Below are positions 1-6,737 of a stretch of 7,555 bases of DNA, one piece after another. A model generated the notes under the pieces. The model saw only the letters and a list, made by a program, of their open reading frames with translations. It did no database searches and was not told where the DNA came from. The stretch lies in NCBI RefSeq assembly GCF_001298715.1, contig NZ_CDSC02000147.1, positions 1-7,555 of the forward strand, in the 5' to 3' direction. This stretch comes from Bathymodiolus azoricus thioautotrophic gill symbiont. Its GTDB lineage: Bacteria > Pseudomonadota > Gammaproteobacteria > PS1 > Pseudothioglobaceae. Position numbers and translations under genes: made by a program. Numbering within the stretch: position 1 is the first letter of the stretch; each line of letters starts with the position of its first letter.

Positions 1-61
1 AATTCACCAATGATGAATAAATATTTAAACTAAAATTAAAGAAGTTATTGTGAGTAATGTT

Positions 62-66
62 ATTGA
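62..66. repeat. Target-site duplication, left copy (ATTGA)
   Basis: The five bases ATTGA directly abut the left terminal repeat and recur at 230-234 directly after the right terminal repeat. Collapsing the two copies restores a continuous reading frame, starting MLLNIKTMSTSVEHS, which independently supports this as the insertion point. Confidence 0.8.
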
Positions 67-83
67 GAGACCTTTGCATAAAT
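67..83 (+). repeat. Left terminal inverted repeat of the MITE
   Basis: The 17-base sequence GAGACCTTTGCATAAAT matches the reverse complement of 213-229 exactly. It marks the left boundary because the next outward bases (66 and 230) no longer pair. Confidence 0.88.
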
Positions 84-212
84 AGGAGTAATCATCATAA
101 ACCCACTTTTTACCCACTTGGTGATTTCTTTAAACCCGGCCTTAGCCCTGTTAGGACAAGGTTTAAAGAAATCACCAAGTGGGTAAAAATTGGGTTTTGT
201 CAATCATCCCTA

Positions 213-229
213 ATTTATGCAAAGGTCTC
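213..229 (-). repeat. Right terminal inverted repeat of the MITE
   Basis: This is an exact reverse complement of 67-83 and forms the right end of the 163-bp element. Confidence 0.88.
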
Positions 230-234
230 ATTGA
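230..234. repeat. Target-site duplication, right copy (ATTGA)
   Basis: Second copy of the five-base flank, immediately outside the right terminal repeat; see 62-66. Confidence 0.8.
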
Positions 235-546
235 ATATAAAAACTATGTCGACAAGTGTTGAGCATTCTAACAAGGATAAATGCTTTTTTGGCAAGTTAG
301 AGATGATTGATGACTTGGCTACATTTGAGGTAGATACGGTGGAGAATTTGGAGAGAAATTTTCAAGACAGTGTCAATCATTATATTGACACTTGTAAGCA
401 GTTAAATAGGGAAGCACAAAACTAGTTGTCAATGTGTGTATTAGTCCAAAATTACACAAATTGGTTCACCAAAAAGCATTAAAAAATAATATATTTTTAA
501 ATGCATTGGTGGGGAAGTTTTTAGGAAAATATATGGGTCATTAATT

Positions 547-551
547 AGGAA
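547..551 (+). promoter_or_regulatory. Ribosome binding site of gatB
   Basis: AGGAA lies 6 bases upstream of the gatB ATG at 558 and just after the TAA (542-544) that ends the out-of-frame hicB remnant. It is the clearest Shine-Dalgarno in the window and fixes the gatB start. The 13-base gap between the old hicB stop and gatB leaves no room for a dedicated gatB promoter there. Transcription probably enters from within or before the hicB remnant. Confidence 0.7.
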
Positions 552-557
552 TACAAT

Positions 558-1991
558 ATGGAATGGGAAACAGTTATCGGGCTAGAGATTCATGCGCAAT
601 TAAATACAAAATCTAAGATATTTTCGGCGGCCTCTACTCAGTTTGGGGCGCAGCCGAACTCGCAGGCGTGTGCGGTGGATTTGGGGCTGCCGGGGGTGCT
701 ACCGGTATTGAATGTTGAGGTGGTAAATAAGGCGATTACCTTTGGTTTGGCGGTTGATGCGCATATCAATCAACGCAATGTGTTTGATCGGAAAAATTAT
801 TTTTACCCTGATTTGCCTAAGGGTTATCAGATTTCACAATTGGATTTACCGATTGTGGGTGAGGGGGCAATAGACATTGGGATGGATGAGGGGGTAAAAA
901 CCATTGGTATTACTCGGGCGCATTTGGAGGAGGATGCGGGTAAATCGGTGCATGATATGTTTGATGATGACACGGCGATTGATTTAAATCGTGCAGGAAC
1001 GCCCTTGTTAGAAATTGTTTCTGATCCTGATATGCGCAGTGCCAAAGAGGCGGTGGCGTATGCCAAGAAAATTCATGCGTTGGTGCAGTATCTTGATATT
1101 TGTGATGGTAATATGGCACAGGGCTCGTTTCGTTGTGATGCCAATGTGTCTATTCGTCCGCTGGGGCAAGAGGCATTGGGCACTCGGGCGGAGCTTAAGA
1201 ACATCAATTCATTTAAATTTTTGGAAAAAGCTATTAATTTAGAGGTGGAAAGACAGCGAGATATTTTGGAAGAAGGGGGTAGCGTGGCGCAGGAAACCCG
1301 TTTGTATGATTCGGTAAAGCACGAAACCCGCTCTATGCGTTCTAAAGAAGAGGCGAATGATTATCGCTATTTTCCAGACCCAGATTTATTGCCTGTTGAA
1401 ATCTCAGATGCGTTATTGGCAACCATTAAAGCACAATTGCCAGAATTGCCACTTGAAAAAAAGGCGCGTTTTATTAAGCAATTGGGGCTAAGTGAGTATG
1501 ATGCAGATGTACTCACTTCGCAGAAATCGTTGGCAGATTATTTTGAAATTATGCTCAAAGGTAATGAATCAAATGCCAAATTATGTGCCAATTGGGTGAT
1601 GGGTGAATTGAGTGCTTTACTCAATAAAAACCAAATCGAAATCGAAAAATCTCCCGTATCAGCACAAGATTTATCGCTATTGATTGGGCGTATTGGCGAT
1701 GACACTATTTCAGGGAAAATTGCCAAAGATGTGTTTAAAGCCATGTGGGAGGGTGAGGGCAACGCCGATGAGATTATTGACGCCAAAGGGCTTAAACAAA
1801 TGACAGACACGAATGCCATTGAGCAGATTGTAGATGAGATTATTGAAAATAACGCACCGCAAGTGGCACAATTTAAATCGGGCAATGAAAAAATCTTAGG
1901 CTTCTTTGTAGGTCAAGCAATGAAAGCCACGCAGGGCAAGGCAAACCCTAAACTGTTGAATGAATTACTCAGGTCAAAACTTGGACAATAG
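558..1991 (+). CDS. gatB: Aspartyl/glutamyl-tRNA(Asn/Gln) amidotransferase subunit B
   Basis: GatB is the kinase/transamidase subunit of GatCAB. With ATP it phosphorylates Glu on misacylated Glu-tRNAGln (or Asp on Asp-tRNAAsn) and amidates it using ammonia channelled from GatA. The 477 residues match the usual family length (about 475-480). The N-terminal GatB core carries GLEIH (E10, H12), [27 protein letters not shown] (E125), [15 protein letters not shown] (E152), [13 protein letters not shown], and [21 protein letters not shown]10, H12 and the two later glutamates correspond to the metal-binding acidic cluster known from GatB structures. The C-terminal third is the helical linker and YqeY-like tRNA-binding tail, ending [20 protein letters not shown]. 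The ATG at 558 is supported by an upstream AGGAA and by the canonical start [12 protein letters not shown]. gatA and gatC are not in the window; a hicB remnant lies immediately upstream instead. The 3' end overlaps selO in another frame. Confidence 0.97.
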   Translation: MEWETVIGLEIHAQLNTKSKIFSAASTQFGAQPNSQACAVDLGLPGVLPVLNVEVVNKAITFGLAVDAHINQRNVFDRKNYFYPDLPKGYQISQLDLPIVGEGAIDIGMDEGVKTIGITRAHLEEDAGKSVHDMFDDDTAIDLNRAGTPLLEIVSDPDMRSAKEAVAYAKKIHALVQYLDICDGNMAQGSFRCDANVSIRPLGQEALGTRAELKNINSFKFLEKAINLEVERQRDILEEGGSVAQETRLYDSVKHETRSMRSKEEANDYRYFPDPDLLPVEISDALLATIKAQLPELPLEKKARFIKQLGLSEYDADVLTSQKSLADYFEIMLKGNESNAKLCANWVMGELSALLNKNQIEIEKSPVSAQDLSLLIGRIGDDTISGKIAKDVFKAMWEGEGNADEIIDAKGLKQMTDTNAIEQIVDEIIENNAPQVAQFKSGNEKILGFFVGQAMKATQGKANPKLLNELLRSKLGQ

Positions 1992-3396
1992 CACTTTGGA
2001 TTTTGCCACGCTGGGTGAGAATTTCTTTTCAGAAATTGAATGCCAGCCGTTAAAAAATACTTTCTTAATTCATAAAAATCAAGCACTTTATCGTAAGCTT
2101 GGTTTAGACTGGGACAGCCAGACTTTGCTTAAAATTGCCTCAGGTGAGAAATTTTTTCAAGGGGTGTCGCCAATTGCCAGTGTTTATGCAGGGCATCAAT
2201 TTGGACATTTTGCAGGGCAGTTGGGTGATGGGCGCAGTTGTCTGATTGGGCAAGTGCTACACAATCCCCCTTTACAAGGGCAGATACACAGCCACGAGTT
2301 TTCACTCAAAGGGGCGGGAAAAACGCCTTATTCAAGAGGGGCAGATGGACGGGCAGTGCTGCGCTCCTCTATTCGTGAATACCTTTGTTCCATTGCTATG
2401 CAAGGGCTGAATATTGCCACTACTGAGGCATTAACTTTGGTGGGAAGTGAGACCGAGGTTTATCGAGAAAACATTGAAACGGGGGCGATTGTAATGCGCA
2501 CGGCATCCAGTCATATTCGTTTTGGTCATTTTGAGTGGTTTGCTGCCCTTGGGCAAAAAACCGAGGTTAAAAAATTGGCTGATTTTGTTATTGAGCATTA
2601 TTATCCGCAGTGTCAAGGCGTGCAAAAATATGTTGATTTTTTCAATGAAGTGGTGGAGCGCACTGCCAAAATGATTGCCCATTGGCAAGCCCAAGGCTTT
2701 GCACACGGAGTAATGAATACTGATAATATGTCTATTCTTGGCTTGACGATTGATTATGGGCCTTTTGGATTTTTAGAAACCTACAATCCTAAATTCATCT
2801 GCAATCACTCCGATCACGAAGGGCGCTATGCTTTTGATCAACAGCCGGGGATCGGTTTGTGGAATTTATCTCAATTGGCGGACAGTTTGAGCAGTTTGAT
2901 AGAAGTTAAGCAAGCCAAAACCGTTTTAGATAATTATCAGCCATATTTGGTCAAGGCTTATTCAACATTGATGCGAAAAAAGTTCGGTTTCACTCAAAAG
3001 GACGAGCAAGATAATGTACTAATCGGTCAATTTTTTGAAGTGCTGTATCAACATAAAAAAGACTATAGTAATTCATTAAGACAGTTGTCTGATATAGATA
3101 AATTAACGCAGGACACTGATTTTGATGCGTGGATTAAGTTGTATGATAAGCGCATTGCACAGGAAGATAATCCGAATAGAATAGAGATGATAAAGAGCGT
3201 AAATCCCAAGTATATTTTGCGTAATTATTTGGCAGAGGTTGCCATTCGAAAAGCAGAAGATGACAAGGATTATGGTGAGATTGACACGCTATTTACTTTA
3301 CTGAGTAGCCCATTTTCTGAACACCAAGATCTTGAAGGTTATACGCAAGAAGCGCCAGATTGGGCAAAAAATTTAGAGGTGAGTTGCTCTTCTTAG
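1960..3396 (+). CDS. selO: Protein adenylyltransferase SelO (YdiU family)
   Basis: SelO has a pseudokinase fold that binds ATP in a flipped orientation and transfers AMP to Ser/Thr/Tyr of protein targets, with a link to oxidative-stress responses. Family signatures run throughout: [18 protein letters not shown] (about 76-93), [20 protein letters not shown] (115-134), [13 protein letters not shown], and [10 protein letters not shown] followed by DYGPFGF. In the last pair D255, N256 and D265 have the spacing of the catalytic base and metal ligands of characterised Sel[16 protein letters not shown] follows. The protein ends EVSCSS, with Cys third from the end where eukaryotic SelO has selenocysteine; C281 in FICNH is a likely disulfide partner. 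From ATG 1960 it is 478 residues and overlaps gatB by 32 bases. TTG at 1981 (giving 471 residues) is an alternative: it has AGG seven bases upstream, whereas ATG 1960 has no visible Shine-Dalgarno. Probably translationally coupled to gatB. Its stop overlaps the convergent membrane-protein gene. Confidence 0.95.
   Translation: MNYSGQNLDNSTLDFATLGENFFSEIECQPLKNTFLIHKNQALYRKLGLDWDSQTLLKIASGEKFFQGVSPIASVYAGHQFGHFAGQLGDGRSCLIGQVLHNPPLQGQIHSHEFSLKGAGKTPYSRGADGRAVLRSSIREYLCSIAMQGLNIATTEALTLVGSETEVYRENIETGAIVMRTASSHIRFGHFEWFAALGQKTEVKKLADFVIEHYYPQCQGVQKYVDFFNEVVERTAKMIAHWQAQGFAHGVMNTDNMSILGLTIDYGPFGFLETYNPKFICNHSDHEGRYAFDQQPGIGLWNLSQLADSLSSLIEVKQAKTVLDNYQPYLVKAYSTLMRKKFGFTQKDEQDNVLIGQFFEVLYQHKKDYSNSLRQLSDIDKLTQDTDFDAWIKLYDKRIAQEDNPNRIEMIKSVNPKYILRNYLAEVAIRKAEDDKDYGEIDTLFTLLSSPFSEHQDLEGYTQEAPDWAKNLEVSCSS
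1971..1973 (+). promoter_or_regulatory. Possible ribosome binding site favouring a TTG start for selO
   Basis: AGG sits seven bases before TTG 1981, which is in frame with selO and begins L-D-N-S, close to where the family's conserved N-terminal FDNS-like segment starts. The ATG at 1960 lacks a comparable site. Weak evidence, but relevant to start choice. Confidence 0.35.
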
Positions 3397-4391
3397 TCTG
3401 ACACTCGTGCTAAATATTTGCTGATTGATTCTGGCAATAAATTTAACAAAGCACTTCTGGCTTGATGCCAGAAAGCCGATAAAAGTAGCAGTGTGGCACC
3501 AATTAATACACCTGTTAAGGCAAAATTATAGCCAATGTCTCCATAGGTCTTTAAGATATTTGAAATTGCATACAGTACATACGCCATAGAGGAAACCATA
3601 AAGGCGCGTCTATCAACAGCGATGGACAATAAACTCATAAAGACATACAAGGCAATCACAATAATTAAGGTGCTAACACTTTCATTACCGTCTAGCACGC
3701 CAAGCATTCCAAAAATAGGGTGAATAATTAAGGGAGCAGATGCTAGATGCAGCCAAAAAGCAACATCAGATTTGTAGGTAACTCTATGAATATCGGCATA
3801 ATCCCAAAACATAGCCAATACAAAGGTAATGATGCCAAAAATCAATAAAATTGGCAGTAAATAATCTTTTGTTTCAGGAAAAATGGAGATACTGAGTGCA
3901 ACTAAAAAAACAATGAGCGAAGTGGCTCCAACGGCAACTGTAATTGGCACTTTAAAGCGCAACCAATGCAAATAGGCGCCCAATGTTGACAAGGAAGCGG
4001 CAATGGTTATATTAATATTCTCTGAGAATGATAATAAATTCATACACAGAGTGAATATGCCACCAATAAAAGCAATTAATAAAACAATGGCAGGCAAGGA
4101 CATTTTTCTTTTACGGACAAAAAATTCACTTAAACCCCATGTAATGATTGGAAATACAATATAACCACTGTTATTTTGGATAGCGTTTAACACCCATCCT
4201 GAGGAAAATAGCAATAATAAGCAAGCGATAACAACAAAAATATCGTTGAAACTACCAATCAGCTTAAAATTTTCTTCATCTACATGGTTTGTGTTTTTGC
4301 TTGTAGCAATAAATTGTCTAAAATTGTCAACCGATGATTGGTTGAAAATAGTTTGTTTTACAGCATTATTTAAGTCTTCTTCTGTGTACAT
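3393..4391 (-). CDS. Uncharacterised polytopic inner-membrane protein (DUF2157-like)
   Basis: This 332-residue protein has a soluble N-terminal stretch (about 1-48) with charged helices and a NFKLIGSFNDIF segment, followed by roughly ten hydrophobic segments (about 50-70, 77-93, 99-122, 126-143, 149-170, 178-196, 211-232, 240-258, 264-281, 288-307). A conserved-looking loop, WDYADIHRVTYKSDVAFWLH, precedes the seventh segment, and the tail is short and basic. I associate this layout with DUF2157-type or related proteobacterial membrane proteins of unknown function; no enzymatic motif is visible. Its ATG lies one base after the stop of the upstream M50 peptidase gene, with AGGA at 4405-4408 inside that gene, 13 bases before the ATG. 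Translational coupling is therefore likely. The 3' end overlaps the selO stop by 4 bases in a convergent arrangement. The family assignment is tentative; the membrane nature is clear. Confidence 0.82.
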   Translation of the reverse strand: MYTEEDLNNAVKQTIFNQSSVDNFRQFIATSKNTNHVDEENFKLIGSFNDIFVVIACLLLLFSSGWVLNAIQNNSGYIVFPIITWGLSEFFVRKRKMSLPAIVLLIAFIGGIFTLCMNLLSFSENINITIAASLSTLGAYLHWLRFKVPITVAVGATSLIVFLVALSISIFPETKDYLLPILLIFGIITFVLAMFWDYADIHRVTYKSDVAFWLHLASAPLIIHPIFGMLGVLDGNESVSTLIIVIALYVFMSLLSIAVDRRAFMVSSMAYVLYAISNILKTYGDIGYNFALTGVLIGATLLLLSAFWHQARSALLNLLPESISKYLARVSD

Positions 4392-4392
4392 A

Positions 4393-5031
4393 TTAATTTA
4401 ATAGTCCTAGTAAATAATTTAAAATAAAGTTAACGATAGGTAAGATTACTCGTTCAAAAATACCCAAGAACAACAAACCTAGTAAGATATATAGACCATA
4501 AGCTTCTAATTTATTATACCGATAAGCCAAGTGGTTTGGTAATAATGCACTCACCACACGAGAGCCATCCAGTGGTGGCAGGGGAAGCAAGTTAAACACA
4601 CCCAAAACTAGATTGATAGCAATACCAAAGTGTGCCATATCTATTAAAAGTTGAGATTGCAAGTTGAGTGTAAAGACAATAACCAATAACCATAACAATG
4701 CCATTATAAAGTTAGACACAGGTCCAGCAAGGGCAACTAAAATCATATCCTGTTTTGGAGATTTAAGGGCGTTAAAGTTGATGGGGACAGGCTTTGCCCA
4801 ACCAAACAGAAAAGGTGATCCTGTGAAAAATAAGATCGCAGGCATTAAGATTGTGCCCACTGGGTCAATGTGTTTAATCGGGTTTAAAGTCAGCCTACCA
4901 AGCATTCTAGCAGTGGAATCGCCACGCTGATTGGCAACCCAGCCGTGAGCAAATTCATGCACAGTGATAGCAAAGATTAAAGGAATTGCGTAAATTAAAA
5001 GCGTTTGAAAATCAGGCATAGGTAAAATCAT
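4393..5031 (-). CDS. Site-2 protease family (M50) membrane metalloprotease
   Basis: Peptidases of this family cut substrates within or near the membrane using zinc. The 212-residue protein has HEFAH (25-29) in the first transmembrane helix, giving the two zinc-binding histidines and the catalytic glutamate. It also has FNLLPLPPLDGSRV, where D155 of the LDG motif is the third zinc ligand. WAKPVPIN, LVALAGPVSN and a hydrophobic C-terminus match the compact YwhC/YfgO-like bacterial subgroup without PDZ domains. The length is normal for this subgroup, and about five to six hydrophobic segments are visible. The substrate is unknown; no sigma or anti-sigma factor lies nearby, so a RseP/SpoIVFB-type role is not indicated. 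It is the first gene of a two-gene - strand unit with the membrane protein at 4391-3393. No clear Shine-Dalgarno precedes ATG 5031 or the in-frame ATG at 5019, so the exact start is uncertain by four codons. Confidence 0.92.
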   Translation of the reverse strand: MILPMPDFQTLLIYAIPLIFAITVHEFAHGWVANQRGDSTARMLGRLTLNPIKHIDPVGTILMPAILFFTGSPFLFGWAKPVPINFNALKSPKQDMILVALAGPVSNFIMALLWLLVIVFTLNLQSQLLIDMAHFGIAINLVLGVFNLLPLPPLDGSRVVSALLPNHLAYRYNKLEAYGLYILLGLLFLGIFERVILPIVNFILNYLLGLLN

Positions 5032-5034
5032 ATT
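5005..5034 (+). promoter_or_regulatory. Candidate sigma-70 promoter for proS-psd
   Basis: TTGAAA (5005-5010) and CATATT (5029-5034) are separated by 18 bases and would start transcription about 14 bases before the proS ATG. The elements lie inside the 5' end of the divergent peptidase gene. The -10 match is only four of six, so this is a weak prediction. It is the best arrangement visible in front of proS. Confidence 0.25.
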
Positions 5035-5047
5035 TTTTGTTTTGACT

Positions 5048-5053
5048 ATTATA
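5048..5053 (-). promoter_or_regulatory. Candidate -10 box of the M50 peptidase operon
   Basis: Read on the - strand these six bases are TATAAT, a perfect sigma-70 -10 hexamer. It would start transcription about 7 bases downstream (near 5041), giving a leader of roughly 10 bases before ATG 5031. The -35 position would fall inside the 5' end of proS and is poor (TAAGAA at 5076-5071), so the call rests on the -10 alone. Confidence 0.35.
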
Positions 5054-5054
5054 A

Positions 5055-6737
5055 ATGAAAACCAGCCAAATTCTTATCCCAACACAAAAAGAAGCGCCAA
5101 ATGATGCACAGATTATTTCGCATCAATTGATGATTCGTGCGGGGCTTATTTCTAAACTTGCATCGGGCTTGTATTCGTATTTGCCGATGGGCTTGAGAGT
5201 ATTGCAAAAAGTAGAGAAAATCATTCGTGAAGAAATGAATAACTCAGGTGCACAAGAAGTGCTAATGCCTGTTACACAACCTGCAGAGTTGTGGCAAGAA
5301 TCAGGGCGTTGGGATGAATACGGTGCAGAATTATTACGCTTTCATGACAGACATAATAGAGCATTCTGCCTAGGCCCAACACATGAGGAGGTGGTTACCC
5401 ATCTTGCTAGTCAATATCTTAATAGTTATAAGCAACTGCCGATGAATTTTTATCAAATTCAAACCAAGTTTCGTGATGAGATTCGCCCTCGTTTTGGGGT
5501 GATGCGTTCGCGGGAGTTTATTATGAAAGATGCGTATTCGTTTCATTTGGATAAGGACAGTATGCAGGCAGAATTTGAAAAAATGCACGCCACTTATTGC
5601 CAAATATTTGAGCGTCTTGGACTTAATTATCGCCCAGTGTTGGCAGACAGTGGTAGTATTGGTGGTGAGAGTTCTATTGAATTTCATGTGTTGGCAGAGT
5701 CTGGCGAAGATGCTATTTGCTTCTCTGATGAGTCTGATTATGCTGCTAATATTGAAAAAGTAGCTTTCTCTAAACAAGAAAAAACCAACAGTACCAGTGC
5801 CAGTGAAAAACAGGTATTAACGAAGAAGATAACCAGTATTGAAGAGGTTGCACAGTTCTTAAAAGTTGAGCAAGCGCAATGTGTAAAAACATTAATTATT
5901 AAGACGGCTAATGGTTATAAGGCTTTAGCGCTTCGTGGTGACCACGAGCTAAATGAAATCAAAACACAAAACTTATTGGGTGATTTTGAATTTGCCAGTG
6001 ATGAGGAAATTAAGTCACTTGATTTGAAAAAAGGTTTTATTGGTATTAAAGATTTAAGTATTGATTTGATTGTAGATTATTCAGCCGAAGTGATGGTGGA
6101 TTTTGTCTGTGGTGCAAATCAATGGGACTATCATTTGACCGGTTGTGCGTGGGACGGTATTAAGTTTAAGACGGCTGACCTGCGTAATGCTGTTGCAGGT
6201 GATGCTTCACCCGATGGCAAGGGTAAGTTAGTGATTAAACGCGGTATTGAAGTGGGGCATATTTTCCAATTGGGTGATAAGTACTCCAAAGCGATGAACG
6301 CCAATGTGATTGGTGAATCTGGCAAAGCAGTGACGATGATGATGGGTTGTTATGGTATTGGTGTTACGCGTGTTGTGGCAGCCGCAATTGAGCAAAATTA
6401 TGATGAGAGGGGTATTATTTTCCCAGCAAGTATTGCACCTTTTTGCGTGGTGATTGTGCCGATCAACTACAACAAATCCACTCGTGTTAAAGACTTAGCA
6501 GATAATTTATATCAGCAATATTTGGATGCTGGCATTGAAGTATTGCTTGACGATAGAAAAGAGCGTGCCGGTATTATGTTTGCCGATAGTGAGCTCTTAG
6601 GTATTCCGCATCGACTGGTGCTTAGTGATACGCATGCTGATAACGGCAATGTTGAATATAAAGCTAGAAATAACCCTGAAAAAATTGAAGTGAAATTCAA
6701 TAACGCACTTGTCTTTATTCAATCAAAATTAAAATGA
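5055..6737 (+). CDS. proS: Prolyl-tRNA synthetase, bacterial type with editing insertion
   Basis: ProRS charges tRNAPro with proline in the cytoplasm and clears mischarged Ala-tRNAPro through an inserted editing (INS, YbaK-like) domain. The 560 residues match the bacterial long form. The class II core starts canonically ([20 protein letters not shown]). It has the motif-1 region [20 protein letters not shown], motif 2 [19 protein letters not shown] with R140, the GPTHEE loop, and motif 3 [17 protein letters not shown] (R439). The INS domain spans about 240-380, with K278 in VKTLIIK matching the editing lysine. The loop that normally reads GSLGP/GFLGP reads GFIGI at 327-331, losing its proline. 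The anticodon-binding domain follows motif 3, with VVIVPINY and [20 protein letters not shown]. The ATG at 5055 is fixed by the canonical N-terminus, yet no Shine-Dalgarno precedes it. It is divergent from the peptidase gene with 23 bases between, and overlaps psd by 4 bases. Confidence 0.97.
   Translation: MKTSQILIPTQKEAPNDAQIISHQLMIRAGLISKLASGLYSYLPMGLRVLQKVEKIIREEMNNSGAQEVLMPVTQPAELWQESGRWDEYGAELLRFHDRHNRAFCLGPTHEEVVTHLASQYLNSYKQLPMNFYQIQTKFRDEIRPRFGVMRSREFIMKDAYSFHLDKDSMQAEFEKMHATYCQIFERLGLNYRPVLADSGSIGGESSIEFHVLAESGEDAICFSDESDYAANIEKVAFSKQEKTNSTSASEKQVLTKKITSIEEVAQFLKVEQAQCVKTLIIKTANGYKALALRGDHELNEIKTQNLLGDFEFASDEEIKSLDLKKGFIGIKDLSIDLIVDYSAEVMVDFVCGANQWDYHLTGCAWDGIKFKTADLRNAVAGDASPDGKGKLVIKRGIEVGHIFQLGDKYSKAMNANVIGESGKAVTMMMGCYGIGVTRVVAAAIEQNYDERGIIFPASIAPFCVVIVPINYNKSTRVKDLADNLYQQYLDAGIEVLLDDRKERAGIMFADSELLGIPHRLVLSDTHADNGNVEYKARNNPEKIEVKFNNALVFIQSKLK

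Larger units (their letters stand above)
67..229. mobile_element. MITE-like palindromic element, 163 bp, non-autonomous
   Basis: The element has two 70-base arms (67-136 and 160-229) around a 23-base centre. The outermost 17 bases of each arm are a perfect inverted repeat, GAGACCTTTGCATAAAT. The inner 38 bases of each arm (99-136 with 160-197) pair with a single mismatch at 106/190, including a 30-base perfect run. Between these lies a non-pairing block (84-98 and 198-212). The element is flanked by the 5-bp direct repeat ATTGA, as expected of a transposition target duplication. It is too small to encode a transposase, so it must be moved in trans. The end sequence resembles ends I associate with IS5-superfamily elements, but that assignment is from memory and uncertain. 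Transcribed, the arms would fold into a long hairpin. It interrupts a hicB reading frame. Confidence 0.85.
57..544 (+). pseudogene. hicB: Broken HicB-family antitoxin gene (MITE insertion plus frameshift)
   Basis: HicB proteins are antitoxins of type II HicAB systems: an N-terminal partial RNase-H-like fold binds the HicA mRNA interferase and a C-terminal ribbon-helix-helix (RHH) or HTH domain binds the operator. After the first three codons comes a 163-bp element (67-229). HicB sequence then resumes, with STSVEHSNKDKCFFGKL and a DLATFEVDTVENLERNFQDS stretch typical of the family. The open frame stops at 423-425. From about 419 the frame starting at 413 continues as VNVCISPKLHKLVHQKALKN and then NIFLNALVGKFLGK, ending at TAA 542-544, which is the expected RHH domain. 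Deleting the insertion plus one target copy (168 bases) and adding one A in the run at 418-421 gives a 106-residue protein, a normal HicB length. Cys for the usual Arg and Phe for the usual Ser in the RHH domain also suggest decay. As it stands, 57-425 is a 122-codon chimeric open frame. No hicA is visible; it may lie left of the window. HicB identity is from motif recognition, not a search. Confidence 0.8.

Noticed and set aside
1..56. Possible 3' end of a hicA toxin gene upstream of the hicB remnant
   Set aside because: All three forward frames reach a stop within this stretch, and the few residues visible are too short to assign to HicA or anything else. It was left unannotated.
107..189. 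CRISPR-like or attenuator reading of the long palindrome
   Set aside because: There is only one inverted pair and no regularly spaced direct repeats. The terminal repeats and flanking duplication show it is an inserted element. No T-run follows the stem to support an intrinsic terminator.
417..425. Programmed -1 frameshift joining the two hicB halves
   Set aside because: The local sequence (CAA AAC TAG) does not form a canonical X-XXY-YYZ slippery site. The gene is already disrupted and shows substitutions at conserved positions, so a decay mutation is the simpler explanation.
426..454. Promoter-like TTGTCA upstream of gatB
   Set aside because: No acceptable -10 hexamer lies at 16-18 bases, and the sequence is explained as hicB coding remnant.
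476..504. AT-rich inverted repeat (GCATT ... AAATGC) resembling a terminator before gatB
   Set aside because: It consists almost only of A/T pairs, needs a gap to align, and lies within the shifted hicB RHH coding sequence, which explains it better.
827..1885. Several open frames opposite to or out of frame with gatB (for example 827-1066 minus, 1538-1885 minus, 1015-1242 plus)
   Set aside because: They lie wholly inside a strongly supported gene, have low-complexity, Ser/Cys-rich or otherwise unconvincing translations, and lack family resemblance.
5370..5777. 135-codon minus-strand open frame inside proS, and similar small frames inside selO and psd
   Set aside because: They overlap conserved coding sequence of the real genes and have no recognisable domain; they are frame shadows.
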